This document shows, piece by piece, positions 1-7,519 of a stretch of 64,000 bases of DNA. The DNA is taken from NCBI RefSeq assembly GCF_003345295.1, contig NZ_CP031056.1, positions 930,001-994,000 on the forward strand, written 5' to 3'. The DNA comes from Vibrio splendidus (GTDB lineage: Bacteria; Pseudomonadota; Gammaproteobacteria; Enterobacterales; Vibrionaceae). A model generated the notes under the pieces. The model worked only from the letters and a program-made list of their open reading frames with translations. It was not told where the DNA came from and ran no database searches. Positions within the stretch are counted from its first letter, which is position 1; every line of letters starts with the position of its first letter. The position numbers were made by a program, and so were the translations under genes.

Positions 1-2
1 TC

Positions 3-314
3 CTCGGGGGTAACCCGATGAATATCTCTTATGTTACTGGTTATGGAACGAAACCTGCTGAGAATCCTCATCATCGATTCTGGGCTTACGCTGCTGATGA
101 AAGTTCACCAAAACCAGCACCGGGTGCGTTAATTGGAGGCCCAAATTCGGTAAGTTTTAGTGATCCTATTGCCGCTGTGATGAAAGGCAAGTGTGTTGGA
201 CAAACGTGTTACAGCGATAATATTGGAGCTTGGACGTTGAACGAGATAACCATCAACTGGAATGCGCCGCTTGTCTGGGTCGCGTCTGCTTTAGATGAAG
301 GACAGCTTGATTGA
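3..314 (+). CDS. Glycoside hydrolase family 9, C-terminal part (cut by window edge)
   Basis: The reading frame is open from base 3, so this is the end of a longer gene. The visible residues LGGNP, SYVTGYG and NPHHR are the substrate-cleft motif of family 9 glycosidases. The later LNEITINWNAPL segment carries the Glu that serves as proton donor in this family. GH9 members are endoglucanases or cellodextrinases, but Vibrio also has GH9 exo-beta-glucosaminidases linked to chitin-disaccharide use, so the substrate cannot be named from the last 103 residues. A hairpin terminator follows 30 bases downstream. The family is secure and the specificity is not. Confidence 0.85.
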   Translation, partial: LGGNPMNISYVTGYGTKPAENPHHRFWAYAADESSPKPAPGALIGGPNSVSFSDPIAAVMKGKCVGQTCYSDNIGAWTLNEITINWNAPLVWVASALDEGQLD

Positions 315-340
315 GGTAACCAATTAAATTAAGAATATTC

Positions 341-374
341 AAAGAGTAATATCATTTGGTATTGCTCTTTTTTA
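341..374 (+). terminator. Rho-independent terminator of the GH9 gene
   Basis: An 11-bp stem, AAAGAGTAATA paired with TATTGCTCTTT with one G-U pair, is followed by a T run. Confidence 0.75.
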
Positions 375-493
375 ATACAAAAAATCACACAATGAAGTGC
401 GCAGTTTTAATTGTTTTAGGTTTTGAAGCTAAGAGGAGATGGTGAATCTAAAGAGATATTGTCACTAACGAGAATTTGAAACTAAACAGAAGT

Positions 494-568
<75 letters not shown>

Positions 569-606
569 ACACTGTCTTAAGAGTAAGACTGAGGCATCAA
601 GAAGAC

Positions 607-681
<75 letters not shown>

Positions 682-1206
682 ACATCATCTTAACGAGTTT
701 GATAATGCCACATCTAACTGAAAACGAAACCTTTTTCTTTCATTTTTATTCTAAGTGCTCGCATAACCACCACTCCGCTAGTTTTTCAATCATATCTGGC
801 GTTATGAGAGTGAATAAAATGTGACTAAAATCTCGTTAAAAGGAGGGCGAGAAATAATAGTAAATGTCATGCCGTTTTTTTCGATAAATCCACCTTAATT
901 TATAAACCTGCTTTGGTGGTGCTCAGTTGTCATAAATCTAATGAAAATTAAGGTATTTGGAGTGTTAACATAAACTGATTTTTATTCGTGTTTCGGCGTT
1001 CGTTAATAACAATCTGAATGCATAAATTTAACTTATTAGTCGGTCAAAACATTCAGTAAACTAATCCCAAATGAGTAGAGTTATAGAGACTTCTAAGCCT
1101 TTGCAGAAAAAAGTAACGAGTTCAGTTGATAATTCACGCAAAAGCCTCGTCATTCCGTCTGTCGTTTGGTACATTTGCCGCACATTTTGTCTCCCCTAAA
1201 ATACCC
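682..1206. other. Intergenic region upstream of the thrE-like gene
   Basis: About 525 bases hold no convincing gene. The stretch must contain the leftward promoter of the tRNA array and the rightward promoter of the exporter gene, but I could not place either with confidence. A good Shine-Dalgarno sequence (AGGAGG near 841) precedes only a seven-codon ORF at 864. Confidence 0.5.
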
Positions 1207-2370
1207 ATGCCTTCTCAGTTCCGAATTAACAAAATTGTTGAAATTGGTGATACTCTTCACCGCAGTGGTTGCGCTCCGTATAAGCTTGAAAAATATACAC
1301 AATATTATGCTAAAAAGCATGGTGTGGATGTGATGATCCAAGCAACGCCAACCGCGATTAATTATCAGTTTCCAGACGATAACAACGCTGTGATTCTAAA
1401 GCGTCTAAAGCCTGCTTCAATTAACCTGAGTTTGTTGGCCAATACGATCATTCGTATTAACCAACCGAGCAGTGAGCCTGTACCAGAGCCTGTCGGTTAC
1501 TCTAAATTTGTGACTGCACTAGCCAATATGGGTATTCCGCCTGCGTATTTGATGCTGGTGGGCAGTACGTTGGAAGCAGTGGGCTTTTCTGCATTATTGG
1601 GTTTGATGGTTTGGGTCTGTCAGCAAGTTCTTCATTCACGTCGCGCTATCGCGGTTGAGTTCATCTCTGCATTGTTAACGGGTATCTTTGTGGCGTTTCT
1701 GGCAAGTACAGGGTTGCCGATTCCGGTGTGGGCGTTGTGTATCGCCTCGATCGTCTTGTTTGTCCCCGGGTTATCCATAGCCAACGCATTAGAATGTTTG
1801 GCGTTTAATGATCTCGTCTCTGGTACCAGTTTATTAGGGCAGAGTGCCTTAACGCTGATCAAGCTGTTTGTTGGGATTATCATGGGTCTCAATATTGGTG
1901 AAGCAATATGGGGACAAGCGGTTTCTATCGACTATACCAATGCGGTACCGATGTGGATGCACATATCAGGCTTGGTGTTGATCTCAGTATCTATCGGTGT
2001 GATGTTCAATGCGCGCCCTAAAGACATCTTGCTTGGCTTGCCAGTCGCGGTTCTGGGTATGTGGGGGCCGTTCTATCTAGGTTTTGATAGTGGTTGGGTT
2101 GTGGGTACTTGGGTTACGACGGTTCTTATTACTTTGTACGGAACTTGGATTGCCAAGAAGATGGAACTCACGGGCTCTATTTATATCGTGCAAGGCATTA
2201 TCATTTTGGTTCCGGGTAGCCGAGTATTAGTGAGTGCCAGTCAGTCTGTGTTTGAACAATCGATTCTGCCTATTCCTAGTATTGGTTTGTCGGCGTTATT
2301 CATGTTCTCTGCAATCGTGGCAGGGCAAATCACCGCTTACTCGATTTACTCGCCAAAAGTAGAACGTTAA
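1207..2370 (+). CDS. ThrE-family threonine/serine exporter-like protein
   Basis: This 387-residue membrane protein combines an N-terminal soluble domain of about 115 residues (ThrE N-domain, with GDTLHRSGCAPYKLE near the start) and roughly ten hydrophobic segments. It therefore holds both ThrE halves, PF06738-like and PF12821-like, in one chain, as in Corynebacterium ThrE. ThrE proteins export threonine and serine by proton antiport. The frame opens at 1126, but residues before the ATG at 1207 look unrelated to the family and have no Shine-Dalgarno sequence, so I chose 1207. A strong hairpin terminator follows, so it appears monocistronic. The family is secure and the substrate is inferred. 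Confidence 0.8.
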   Translation: MPSQFRINKIVEIGDTLHRSGCAPYKLEKYTQYYAKKHGVDVMIQATPTAINYQFPDDNNAVILKRLKPASINLSLLANTIIRINQPSSEPVPEPVGYSKFVTALANMGIPPAYLMLVGSTLEAVGFSALLGLMVWVCQQVLHSRRAIAVEFISALLTGIFVAFLASTGLPIPVWALCIASIVLFVPGLSIANALECLAFNDLVSGTSLLGQSALTLIKLFVGIIMGLNIGEAIWGQAVSIDYTNAVPMWMHISGLVLISVSIGVMFNARPKDILLGLPVAVLGMWGPFYLGFDSGWVVGTWVTTVLITLYGTWIAKKMELTGSIYIVQGIIILVPGSRVLVSASQSVFEQSILPIPSIGLSALFMFSAIVAGQITAYSIYSPKVER

Positions 2371-2394
2371 TCCGTTCCGCTTCCCAAGCCTTTA

Positions 2395-2430
2395 AACAAA
2401 CACAGCTTAACGGCTGTGTTTGTTCGTTTT
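2395..2430 (+). terminator. Terminator of the thrE-like gene
   Basis: The stem AACAAACACAGC pairs with GCTGTGTTTGTT around a six-base loop and is followed by CGTTTT. Confidence 0.8.
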
Positions 2431-2548
2431 AGGTGCTGTTCTTTTCTACGCTAAATTCTGCTACCGAAAATTGGTTCGATTTGTGCTCGCTAAGCCTAAC
2501 AAGAGTCATTAAAATGGAACAAATTCTATTTAAATGAAGTATTAACGT

Positions 2549-2887
2549 ATGTCTTTACCTCCTTGTCCGCAATGCCAATCTGAATATGTCTACCCAGATC
2601 AAAACAACCTAATCTGCCCTGAGTGTGCCTATGAGTGGAACCCAGAAGAAGAGCGTTTAGAAAGAGAAGCCGCGCGTGTTAAGGACGTAAATGGAGTTGT
2701 ATTGGAAAGTGGCGATAAAGTTACCTTCATTAAAGATTTAAAAATAAAAGGCAGTTCTTCTGTACTGAAAATCGGCACTAAAGCCGTAATCAGACGAATC
2801 AATGAAGGCAAAGACCATCAGTTAGATTGCAAGCTTGATGGTGGCGGTGAAATGCTGGTTACGGCGAAGTACGTTAAGAAGCAATAG
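2549..2887 (+). CDS. yjdM: Zinc-ribbon protein of the YjdM (PhnA-like) family
   Basis: This 112-residue protein has an N-terminal zinc ribbon with two Cys pairs (CPQC near residue 6 and CPEC near residue 24). A YjdM/PhnA-type C-terminal domain follows, with VLESGDKVTFIKDLKIKG as its signature. Length and order match E. coli YjdM, formerly called PhnA. Despite that name the family is not shown to act on phosphonates, and its role is unknown. No phosphonate genes lie nearby. Confidence 0.9.
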   Translation: MSLPPCPQCQSEYVYPDQNNLICPECAYEWNPEEERLEREAARVKDVNGVVLESGDKVTFIKDLKIKGSSSVLKIGTKAVIRRINEGKDHQLDCKLDGGGEMLVTAKYVKKQ

Positions 2888-3022
2888 CGGCCAATGGTAT
2901 TGTTCTATCATTGCCGTTCAATAATTCTGACTGAGACATTGTCGTAAATCTTCAATAACTTTACGTGGCTTCTCGGCATACTTGTTCGCCTATTAAACAG
3001 CATTAATTGCCTGAGAATTAAG

Positions 3023-3445
3023 ATGATTAGAGAGTACAACCCCGCTGATATTGAAGCCGTTTTAGATATTTGGTTAACCGCCTCGATCAAGGCGCATGAC
3101 TTTGTGGCTCCTGAGTTTTGGGAGTCGAAAGTGGGTAATATGCGCGACATATACATGCCTGCATCAACAACTTACGTGTATCAAGTAGACGGCGAGGTTC
3201 GTGGCTTTTGTTCGCTTTATGAAGGTATCTTAGCTGCGATCTTTGTTAGCCCGCAGCATCAAGGCTGTGGCATTGGGAAACAGCTCATGCAACATGCCAA
3301 GCTTGAATGCCCTAATTTGTCTTTGAATGTGTATAAAGAGAATCAAGCGACCATTGATTTCTACCTTTCTCAAGGCTTTAACATCGTAAGTGAACAAGCC
3401 GAAGAGCACACAGGGCACCAAGAGTATACCATGCATCTAGCCTAG
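3023..3445 (+). CDS. GNAT N-acetyltransferase, YiaC-like
   Basis: This 140-residue single-domain GNAT protein starts MIREYNPADIEAVLDIWL, like E. coli YiaC. The acetyl-CoA binding motif A is FVSPQHQGCGIGKQLM (Q-x-x-G-x-G), and motif B is NVYKENQATIDFYLSQGF. YiaC is reported to acetylate protein lysines, but the substrate here is unknown. It is the first of three consecutive acetyltransferase genes on this strand, although the 51-base gap to the next leaves it unclear whether they form one operon. Confidence 0.85.
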   Translation: MIREYNPADIEAVLDIWLTASIKAHDFVAPEFWESKVGNMRDIYMPASTTYVYQVDGEVRGFCSLYEGILAAIFVSPQHQGCGIGKQLMQHAKLECPNLSLNVYKENQATIDFYLSQGFNIVSEQAEEHTGHQEYTMHLA

Positions 3446-3496
3446 CGTTGGGCTTAGTGAATAGTCAGACAAGTATTAGGTAGGAATAGAAGTTAT

Positions 3497-3991
3497 ATGG
3501 ATATAGTCAAAGCAGACATGGCGCACTCAAATGCGTTCCACCATTATGTAAAAGCTTGTATCGATGATGGACTCGAAATCTATACCGGTATTTCTGATGG
3601 CAGCGATGCGTATTTAAAAAGGCGAGTCGCTTATTCAAAAGGTGAGGAACTGCCAGAAGGTTGGACGCCTGCTTCTACGTATTTTTGTATCGACTCTGGT
3701 CAAATCCTTGGTGTGATAAGAGTTCGTCATGGCACCAGTGAATACATTCATGACGTTATCGGACATATAGGCTACGAGACTTTGCCACAAGCGAGAGGGC
3801 GAGGTATCGCAAGTCATATGTTGTCTTGGGTTCAACGTCACGTACTGACTGAAAACGCTATTATTACCTGCGAGTACGGCAATATTGCTTCGCAGAAAGT
3901 GATTGAGAAGTGTGGTGGGCAGTTCTTAAATACCTTTTACTCAGAGCAAGATAAACACGAAGTTCTACGCTATCAACTAAACCCTAAATGA
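3497..3991 (+). CDS. GNAT N-acetyltransferase
   Basis: This 164-residue protein has the GNAT core in its second half. Motif A is YETLPQARGRGIASHML, and a NIASQKVIEKCGGQF segment matches motif B. The N-terminal half, with a GWTPASTYF stretch, resembles the predicted acetyltransferase group COG3981. It is the middle gene of three adjacent GNAT genes and ends only 10 bases before the next open frame. The substrate cannot be told. Confidence 0.82.
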   Translation: MDIVKADMAHSNAFHHYVKACIDDGLEIYTGISDGSDAYLKRRVAYSKGEELPEGWTPASTYFCIDSGQILGVIRVRHGTSEYIHDVIGHIGYETLPQARGRGIASHMLSWVQRHVLTENAIITCEYGNIASQKVIEKCGGQFLNTFYSEQDKHEVLRYQLNPK

Positions 3992-4097
3992 ACACTGAAG
4001 CATGGCACCTTCCAATTCTCACTTGCTTGTAGATAGCGATCTTTTGGGAAATGAAGCCATTGTAGATTCTGATTCATTGATTATTGTTGGAGATATT

Positions 4098-4529
4098 TTG
4101 AAGTATTCGACAAGACCCGCTCAGTCATCAGATTATGAATTTTTGTTCGTGCTAAAAAAGGCGGCTGAATTTGAGCCAATCAAGGCTGTTTTTGGCTGGG
4201 ATGAACAAATTCAACGAGATATACACGCCGAAGAGTGGGCAGAAGAACGCCCTGAAATCATTGAATATCAAGATAAAGCGATTGGCAGTGTGTTGTTGCA
4301 AGACAAGGGCGATCACTTCTATTTTTGCCGATTCTTTCTATTACCTGAATATCATGGTAAAGGCATTGGTAGCCAAGTATTGAAAGATTGTTTAACTAAG
4401 GCTGACAGCCTCAATAAACCCGTCGAACTTTGTTATCTACAAGGTAATCGAGTTGGGGAGTTGTACTTGAGGTTTGGCTTTGAAATCACCTCGCAAAACG
4501 ACCAGTTTGTCTATATGTGGCGTCAGTAA
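4098..4529 (+). CDS. GNAT N-acetyltransferase (start uncertain, 4098 or 4002)
   Basis: The GNAT core is clear: motif A is FLLPEYHGKGIGSQVL, followed by NRVGELYLRFGFE. The frame is open from an ATG at 4002, but that start adds 32 residues with no GNAT similarity and has no ribosome site. A TTG at 4098 has GGAGA five bases upstream and places KYSTRPAQSSDYEFL at the N terminus, where GNAT strand 1 normally begins, giving a typical 143 residues. I prefer the TTG but am not certain. A bidirectional terminator separates it from the LysE gene. Confidence 0.75.
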   Translation: MKYSTRPAQSSDYEFLFVLKKAAEFEPIKAVFGWDEQIQRDIHAEEWAEERPEIIEYQDKAIGSVLLQDKGDHFYFCRFFLLPEYHGKGIGSQVLKDCLTKADSLNKPVELCYLQGNRVGELYLRFGFEITSQNDQFVYMWRQ

Positions 4530-4549
4530 TTCCAAGCATTAGTTATTAA

Positions 4550-4583
4550 CCTCAACGGCACAGTTCGCCATTGAGGTTTTTTG
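4550..4583. terminator. Terminator between the convergent GNAT and LysE genes
   Basis: The stem CCTCAACGGC pairs imperfectly with GCCATTGAGG and is followed by TTTTTTG. It lies between convergent stops at 4529 and 4598. Confidence 0.7.
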
Positions 4584-4597
4584 TTTTGGTTTTCAAT

Positions 4598-5209
4598 TTA
4601 AAATTTAACCGCCAACAATGCCCCGAATGTCACTAATCCAACCCCACACGCTTGATTGAGTCTTTTCTTTGCTCGCAATAAATGCTTCTGCAATGTCTTT
4701 GAAGTAAACAGCATAGCGACAACGCCAAACCACAAGCCGTGAAGAACGATCATATAAAGCCCATAGCCGAGTGCGACATGTTGGTTCTCTGCATCAGGTG
4801 AGATGACTTGGCTGAAGATGCTTAAGAAGAACAACATGGTTTTTGGGTTGAGCACGTTACAAAAAAAACCTTGGGCTAAATAGCGCCAAACACTGGTGAT
4901 TTGCTTTGCACCTTCCATAGGTGCAAGCTTGTTGTCCGCACTCAAGATACCTTTTAGTCCTAGATAAATAAGGTAGGCTGCACCTGCGTACCTGATCATG
5001 TCAAACAGCTGTTCATTCTGTGAGATTAAGTAACTGATCCCAAGCATTGAATAACTGATGTGAACACAAATGGCTAAACTCACACCTATTGCAGTCCAAA
5101 TACCGGCTTGTCTACCTTGATTAACACTGTTCTTCAAAACTAAAACGAAATCAGCACCGGGGCTTATAACAATCAATAGTCCCAACACCGCTAAGCTCAA
5201 CCACTCCAT
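4598..5209 (-). CDS. LysE/RhtB family amino-acid exporter
   Basis: This 203-residue inner-membrane protein has about six hydrophobic segments. It carries the family signature LLIVISPGADFVLVLKNSV near the N terminus and NVLNPKTMLFFLSIF in the middle. LysE/RhtB proteins export amino acids such as lysine, threonine or homoserine lactones. It is transcribed divergently from a LysR regulator 101 bases away, the usual arrangement for an exporter and its activator. The substrate is not predictable. Confidence 0.88.
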   Translation of the reverse strand: MEWLSLAVLGLLIVISPGADFVLVLKNSVNQGRQAGIWTAIGVSLAICVHISYSMLGISYLISQNEQLFDMIRYAGAAYLIYLGLKGILSADNKLAPMEGAKQITSVWRYLAQGFFCNVLNPKTMLFFLSIFSQVISPDAENQHVALGYGLYMIVLHGLWFGVVAMLFTSKTLQKHLLRAKKRLNQACGVGLVTFGALLAVKF

Positions 5210-5310
5210 AAATACTCCAACTCTCTTATTTGATGAGCTGTCATTGTATGGTTTTTAATTGCTGCCTATAATCGAAATGCATTCCACCTATCTGTGAAAA
5301 AAAATCACAC

Positions 5311-6201
5311 ATGAGACATTTGAAAGCATTCCATATTTTCCACGTAGCAGCGCATTCGAGAAGTTACAGTGATGCGGCGGATAAACTCAATATCACACAT
5401 GGCGCAGTGAGTAAGCAGATCAAGGTATTGGAAAATCACCTATCTCGCGCCTTGTTCTATAAGCAGGGTAGGAATGTGTGTCTCACCAAAGAGGGGGAAT
5501 TACTCAAAGGTTACACAGAGCAAGCGTTCCAAGCCTTGGAGACTGGAGTCCATAAGCTTAATCAGCTGAATCATCAAGCGTTGGAGGTTTCATGCGAACC
5601 CACATTGACCATGCGTTGGTTAATGCCTCGACTTGGTGATTTCTATAACGAATCTGGAATTGATGTTCGCTTGTCTACGGCGGGTGGGCCTGTGACATTA
5701 GGCGCAACTGGATTAGATATGGCGATTCGCCGAGATGACTTTAAATTAACCGAGAGTTACAAACAGATACCGTTAGTCGAAGAGTGGGTAGGCCCTGTGT
5801 GCTCGCCGGATTATTGGCAACAGGTTAAAGATAATCTAGCCGATGTAAAACTGCTTCACAGCAGTACGCGGCCAGATGCGTGGAGTCATTGGGCGTTTAT
5901 CACTGAAGGCACAGTAAATAGCGGAGAGTTGTCAAAAGCTCGAGCGAACCAAACATTTGCACACTTCTACTTTTGCTTTCAGGCGGCTGTTGATGGCTTA
6001 GGGGCTGCGCTTGGGTCTTATCCTTTAGTTGCCGATGATCTTGAAAGAGGTAACTTGATCGCGCCGTTTGGTTTTGTACCTTCTGGTCACCAGTACATAC
6101 TGCTCACACAAAACGGCGAGTATGGTCAGCCAGAAAACCCGTTTGTGACTTGGCTGAGGGGTGAGTTGTCGCAGTGTGTTCCAGTTATCAAAAACACATA
6201 G
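5311..6201 (+). CDS. LysR-family transcriptional regulator (GcvA-like)
   Basis: This 296-residue regulator has an N-terminal winged HTH at about residues 3-60 (RSYSDAADKLNITHGAVSKQIKVLE). A substrate-binding effector domain starts near residue 90 (TLTMRWLMPRLGDFY), as in the GcvA/AmpR subgroup. It is divergent from the LysE-family exporter at 4598-5209 and probably controls it, with the effector being the exported amino acid. That link is inferred from layout only. Confidence 0.85.
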   Translation: MRHLKAFHIFHVAAHSRSYSDAADKLNITHGAVSKQIKVLENHLSRALFYKQGRNVCLTKEGELLKGYTEQAFQALETGVHKLNQLNHQALEVSCEPTLTMRWLMPRLGDFYNESGIDVRLSTAGGPVTLGATGLDMAIRRDDFKLTESYKQIPLVEEWVGPVCSPDYWQQVKDNLADVKLLHSSTRPDAWSHWAFITEGTVNSGELSKARANQTFAHFYFCFQAAVDGLGAALGSYPLVADDLERGNLIAPFGFVPSGHQYILLTQNGEYGQPENPFVTWLRGELSQCVPVIKNT

Positions 6202-6218
6202 ACTCCTTACATCAGGAG

Positions 6219-7403
6219 CTAGTTACCCCTTGATACAGAGTGTTTAGCAAGCGTATGAGGTGGAACACCGAACGCTTTCTTAAATGCATTGGTGAAATTT
6301 GAAGGGTGTTGATAACCCGCTTCATAGGCTGCCTCGGTTATTGAAACCAAGCCACGCTCTAAGTGTTGACGCGCGATATCTAAGCGGCGGTGGCGAATGT
6401 AGCCGTTGATCGTCAGGTTGTAAGACTGCTTAAATCGACGTTGTAAGTTAGAGATACTCATTGAGAATCGATTTGCGATGCTTTCAAGGCTGAGTGGCTT
6501 ATCTAGATTGATTTCGATGTAGCTGATGATGTCTTCAATCTTGGCATCGAACCCTTTTTCAGTCGAAACTTGGTTATCGTTTTGGTCAAAGCCAACGTTC
6601 TGCTCCGTGCCGTTTGGACTAGCGTTAATGCCCTCAGAAGTGCACTCGTGGCAACATTGAATCGGCATCTGAGACAAGGTTTGAGCGAGCAATTGTTGGG
6701 TTAGCGTCTCGACGACGAGTTTGTCTTGAAAGTTAGTCGGTGTCGCTTGGCTGGTTAATCTGTTGGTGAGTTGAATGATGTCAGCGTTGAACTGCACATC
6801 GTAAAACGCCTTGTGCGAATCTAAGAATGATTTGCTTGAACAGTGGTCACTTAAACGTGGTTTTACCCATTGTGGCTTAACCAAGATGTTGATCTTATTC
6901 ATCTTGTTATCTTGAATTAACGAGCGCCTAAAGTTGGCAGGCTTGGCAAGGTTCACCACCACGCCTTGTGGCCCATTACTGGCATCGAGATCGAACTCAA
7001 GATCGTCATAGCCAAAGGTGAGTTTCCCTTCGAGAAGAATCGTAATCAAGATCGCTGAGTGAGCGGTTGAAACGATGTTACTGTCGACCAATTCAATACA
7101 GCGACCGCCATGAACAAAGATTTGGTCATTGTATTGGTAAGAAAGGAATTTGCCCTCAGCAAGTGATGTCTGCTTGGTTTGGCCTTGTGTCACGATGATC
7201 TGCTTTTCAGTCTGTTCTAGCTTCTTGGTCAGAGCCACTTTTTTAGTTAACGTAGGTTTGTTCGTTAGCATAGGTTTGTTTGTTAACGCAGGCTTCTTTG
7301 TTAATACTGGTTTGTTTGTTAACACAGCTTTCTTGTTTAATTCGACTCTTGCAGCCACAGCCGTTTCGGCAAGTTTAGTTTGCTTTGATGTTACTTCACT
7401 CAT
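6219..7403 (-). CDS. AraC-family regulator with an internal LTNKP-type repeat
   Basis: A C-terminal double HTH of the AraC family (about the last 105 residues) includes SLESIANRFSMSISNLQRRF and ITEAAYEAGYQHPSNFTNAF. The middle part resembles the ligand-binding region of PchR/YbtA-type regulators. I place the start at ATG 7403, with AGGA eight bases upstream. The longer frame to 7499 would run through the Fur box. Residues 26-67 are seven imperfect copies of a six-residue unit (xLTNKP/xLTKKP), unlike any AraC regulator I know. It is divergent from the TonB receptor gene, so I infer that it activates that gene under iron limitation with the incoming siderophore or haem as signal. Confidence 0.85.
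   Translation of the reverse strand: MSEVTSKQTKLAETAVAARVELNKKAVLTNKPVLTKKPALTNKPMLTNKPTLTKKVALTKKLEQTEKQIIVTQGQTKQTSLAEGKFLSYQYNDQIFVHGGRCIELVDSNIVSTAHSAILITILLEGKLTFGYDDLEFDLDASNGPQGVVVNLAKPANFRRSLIQDNKMNKINILVKPQWVKPRLSDHCSSKSFLDSHKAFYDVQFNADIIQLTNRLTSQATPTNFQDKLVVETLTQQLLAQTLSQMPIQCCHECTSEGINASPNGTEQNVGFDQNDNQVSTEKGFDAKIEDIISYIEINLDKPLSLESIANRFSMSISNLQRRFKQSYNLTINGYIRHRRLDIARQHLERGLVSITEAAYEAGYQHPSNFTNAFKKAFGVPPHTLAKHSVSRGN
7203..7328 (-). repeat. 18-bp coding tandem repeat inside the AraC gene
   Basis: Seven in-frame copies of an 18-bp unit encode A/P-x-L-T-N/K-K. The inner copies are closest to each other and the outer ones diverge to VALTKK and LEQTEK. Slippage during replication could change the copy number without shifting the frame. 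Confidence 0.85.
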
Positions 7404-7483
7404 TTGACCGTTCCTCATAACATCTGTGCGTTTTTGCATAAGAAAATCATCTGTGCATTCATAAATTACAACTCTATCATGTT

Positions 7484-7498
7484 TGATAATTATTATCA
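7484..7498. promoter_or_regulatory. Fur box between the AraC gene and the TonB receptor gene
   Basis: TGATAATTATTATCA is a perfect 7-1-7 inverted repeat matching the classical Fur core. It ends 21 bases before the receptor ATG and about 80 bases before the AraC start, so Fur with iron could repress both genes. Confidence 0.85.
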
Positions 7499-7519
7499 TT
7501 TACATCTAGGATTGAATTT

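Noticed and set aside
864..887. Leader peptide of seven codons after AGGAGG near 841
   Set aside because: Spacing to ATG is too long for the ribosome site and no attenuator hairpin follows.
3441..3470. CCTAGCGTTGGGC after the first GNAT gene, resembling the GTTRRRY core of an integron attC site
   Set aside because: No matching partner core and no attC-type long inverted repeat around it; GNAT genes here are not in the integron cassette pattern.
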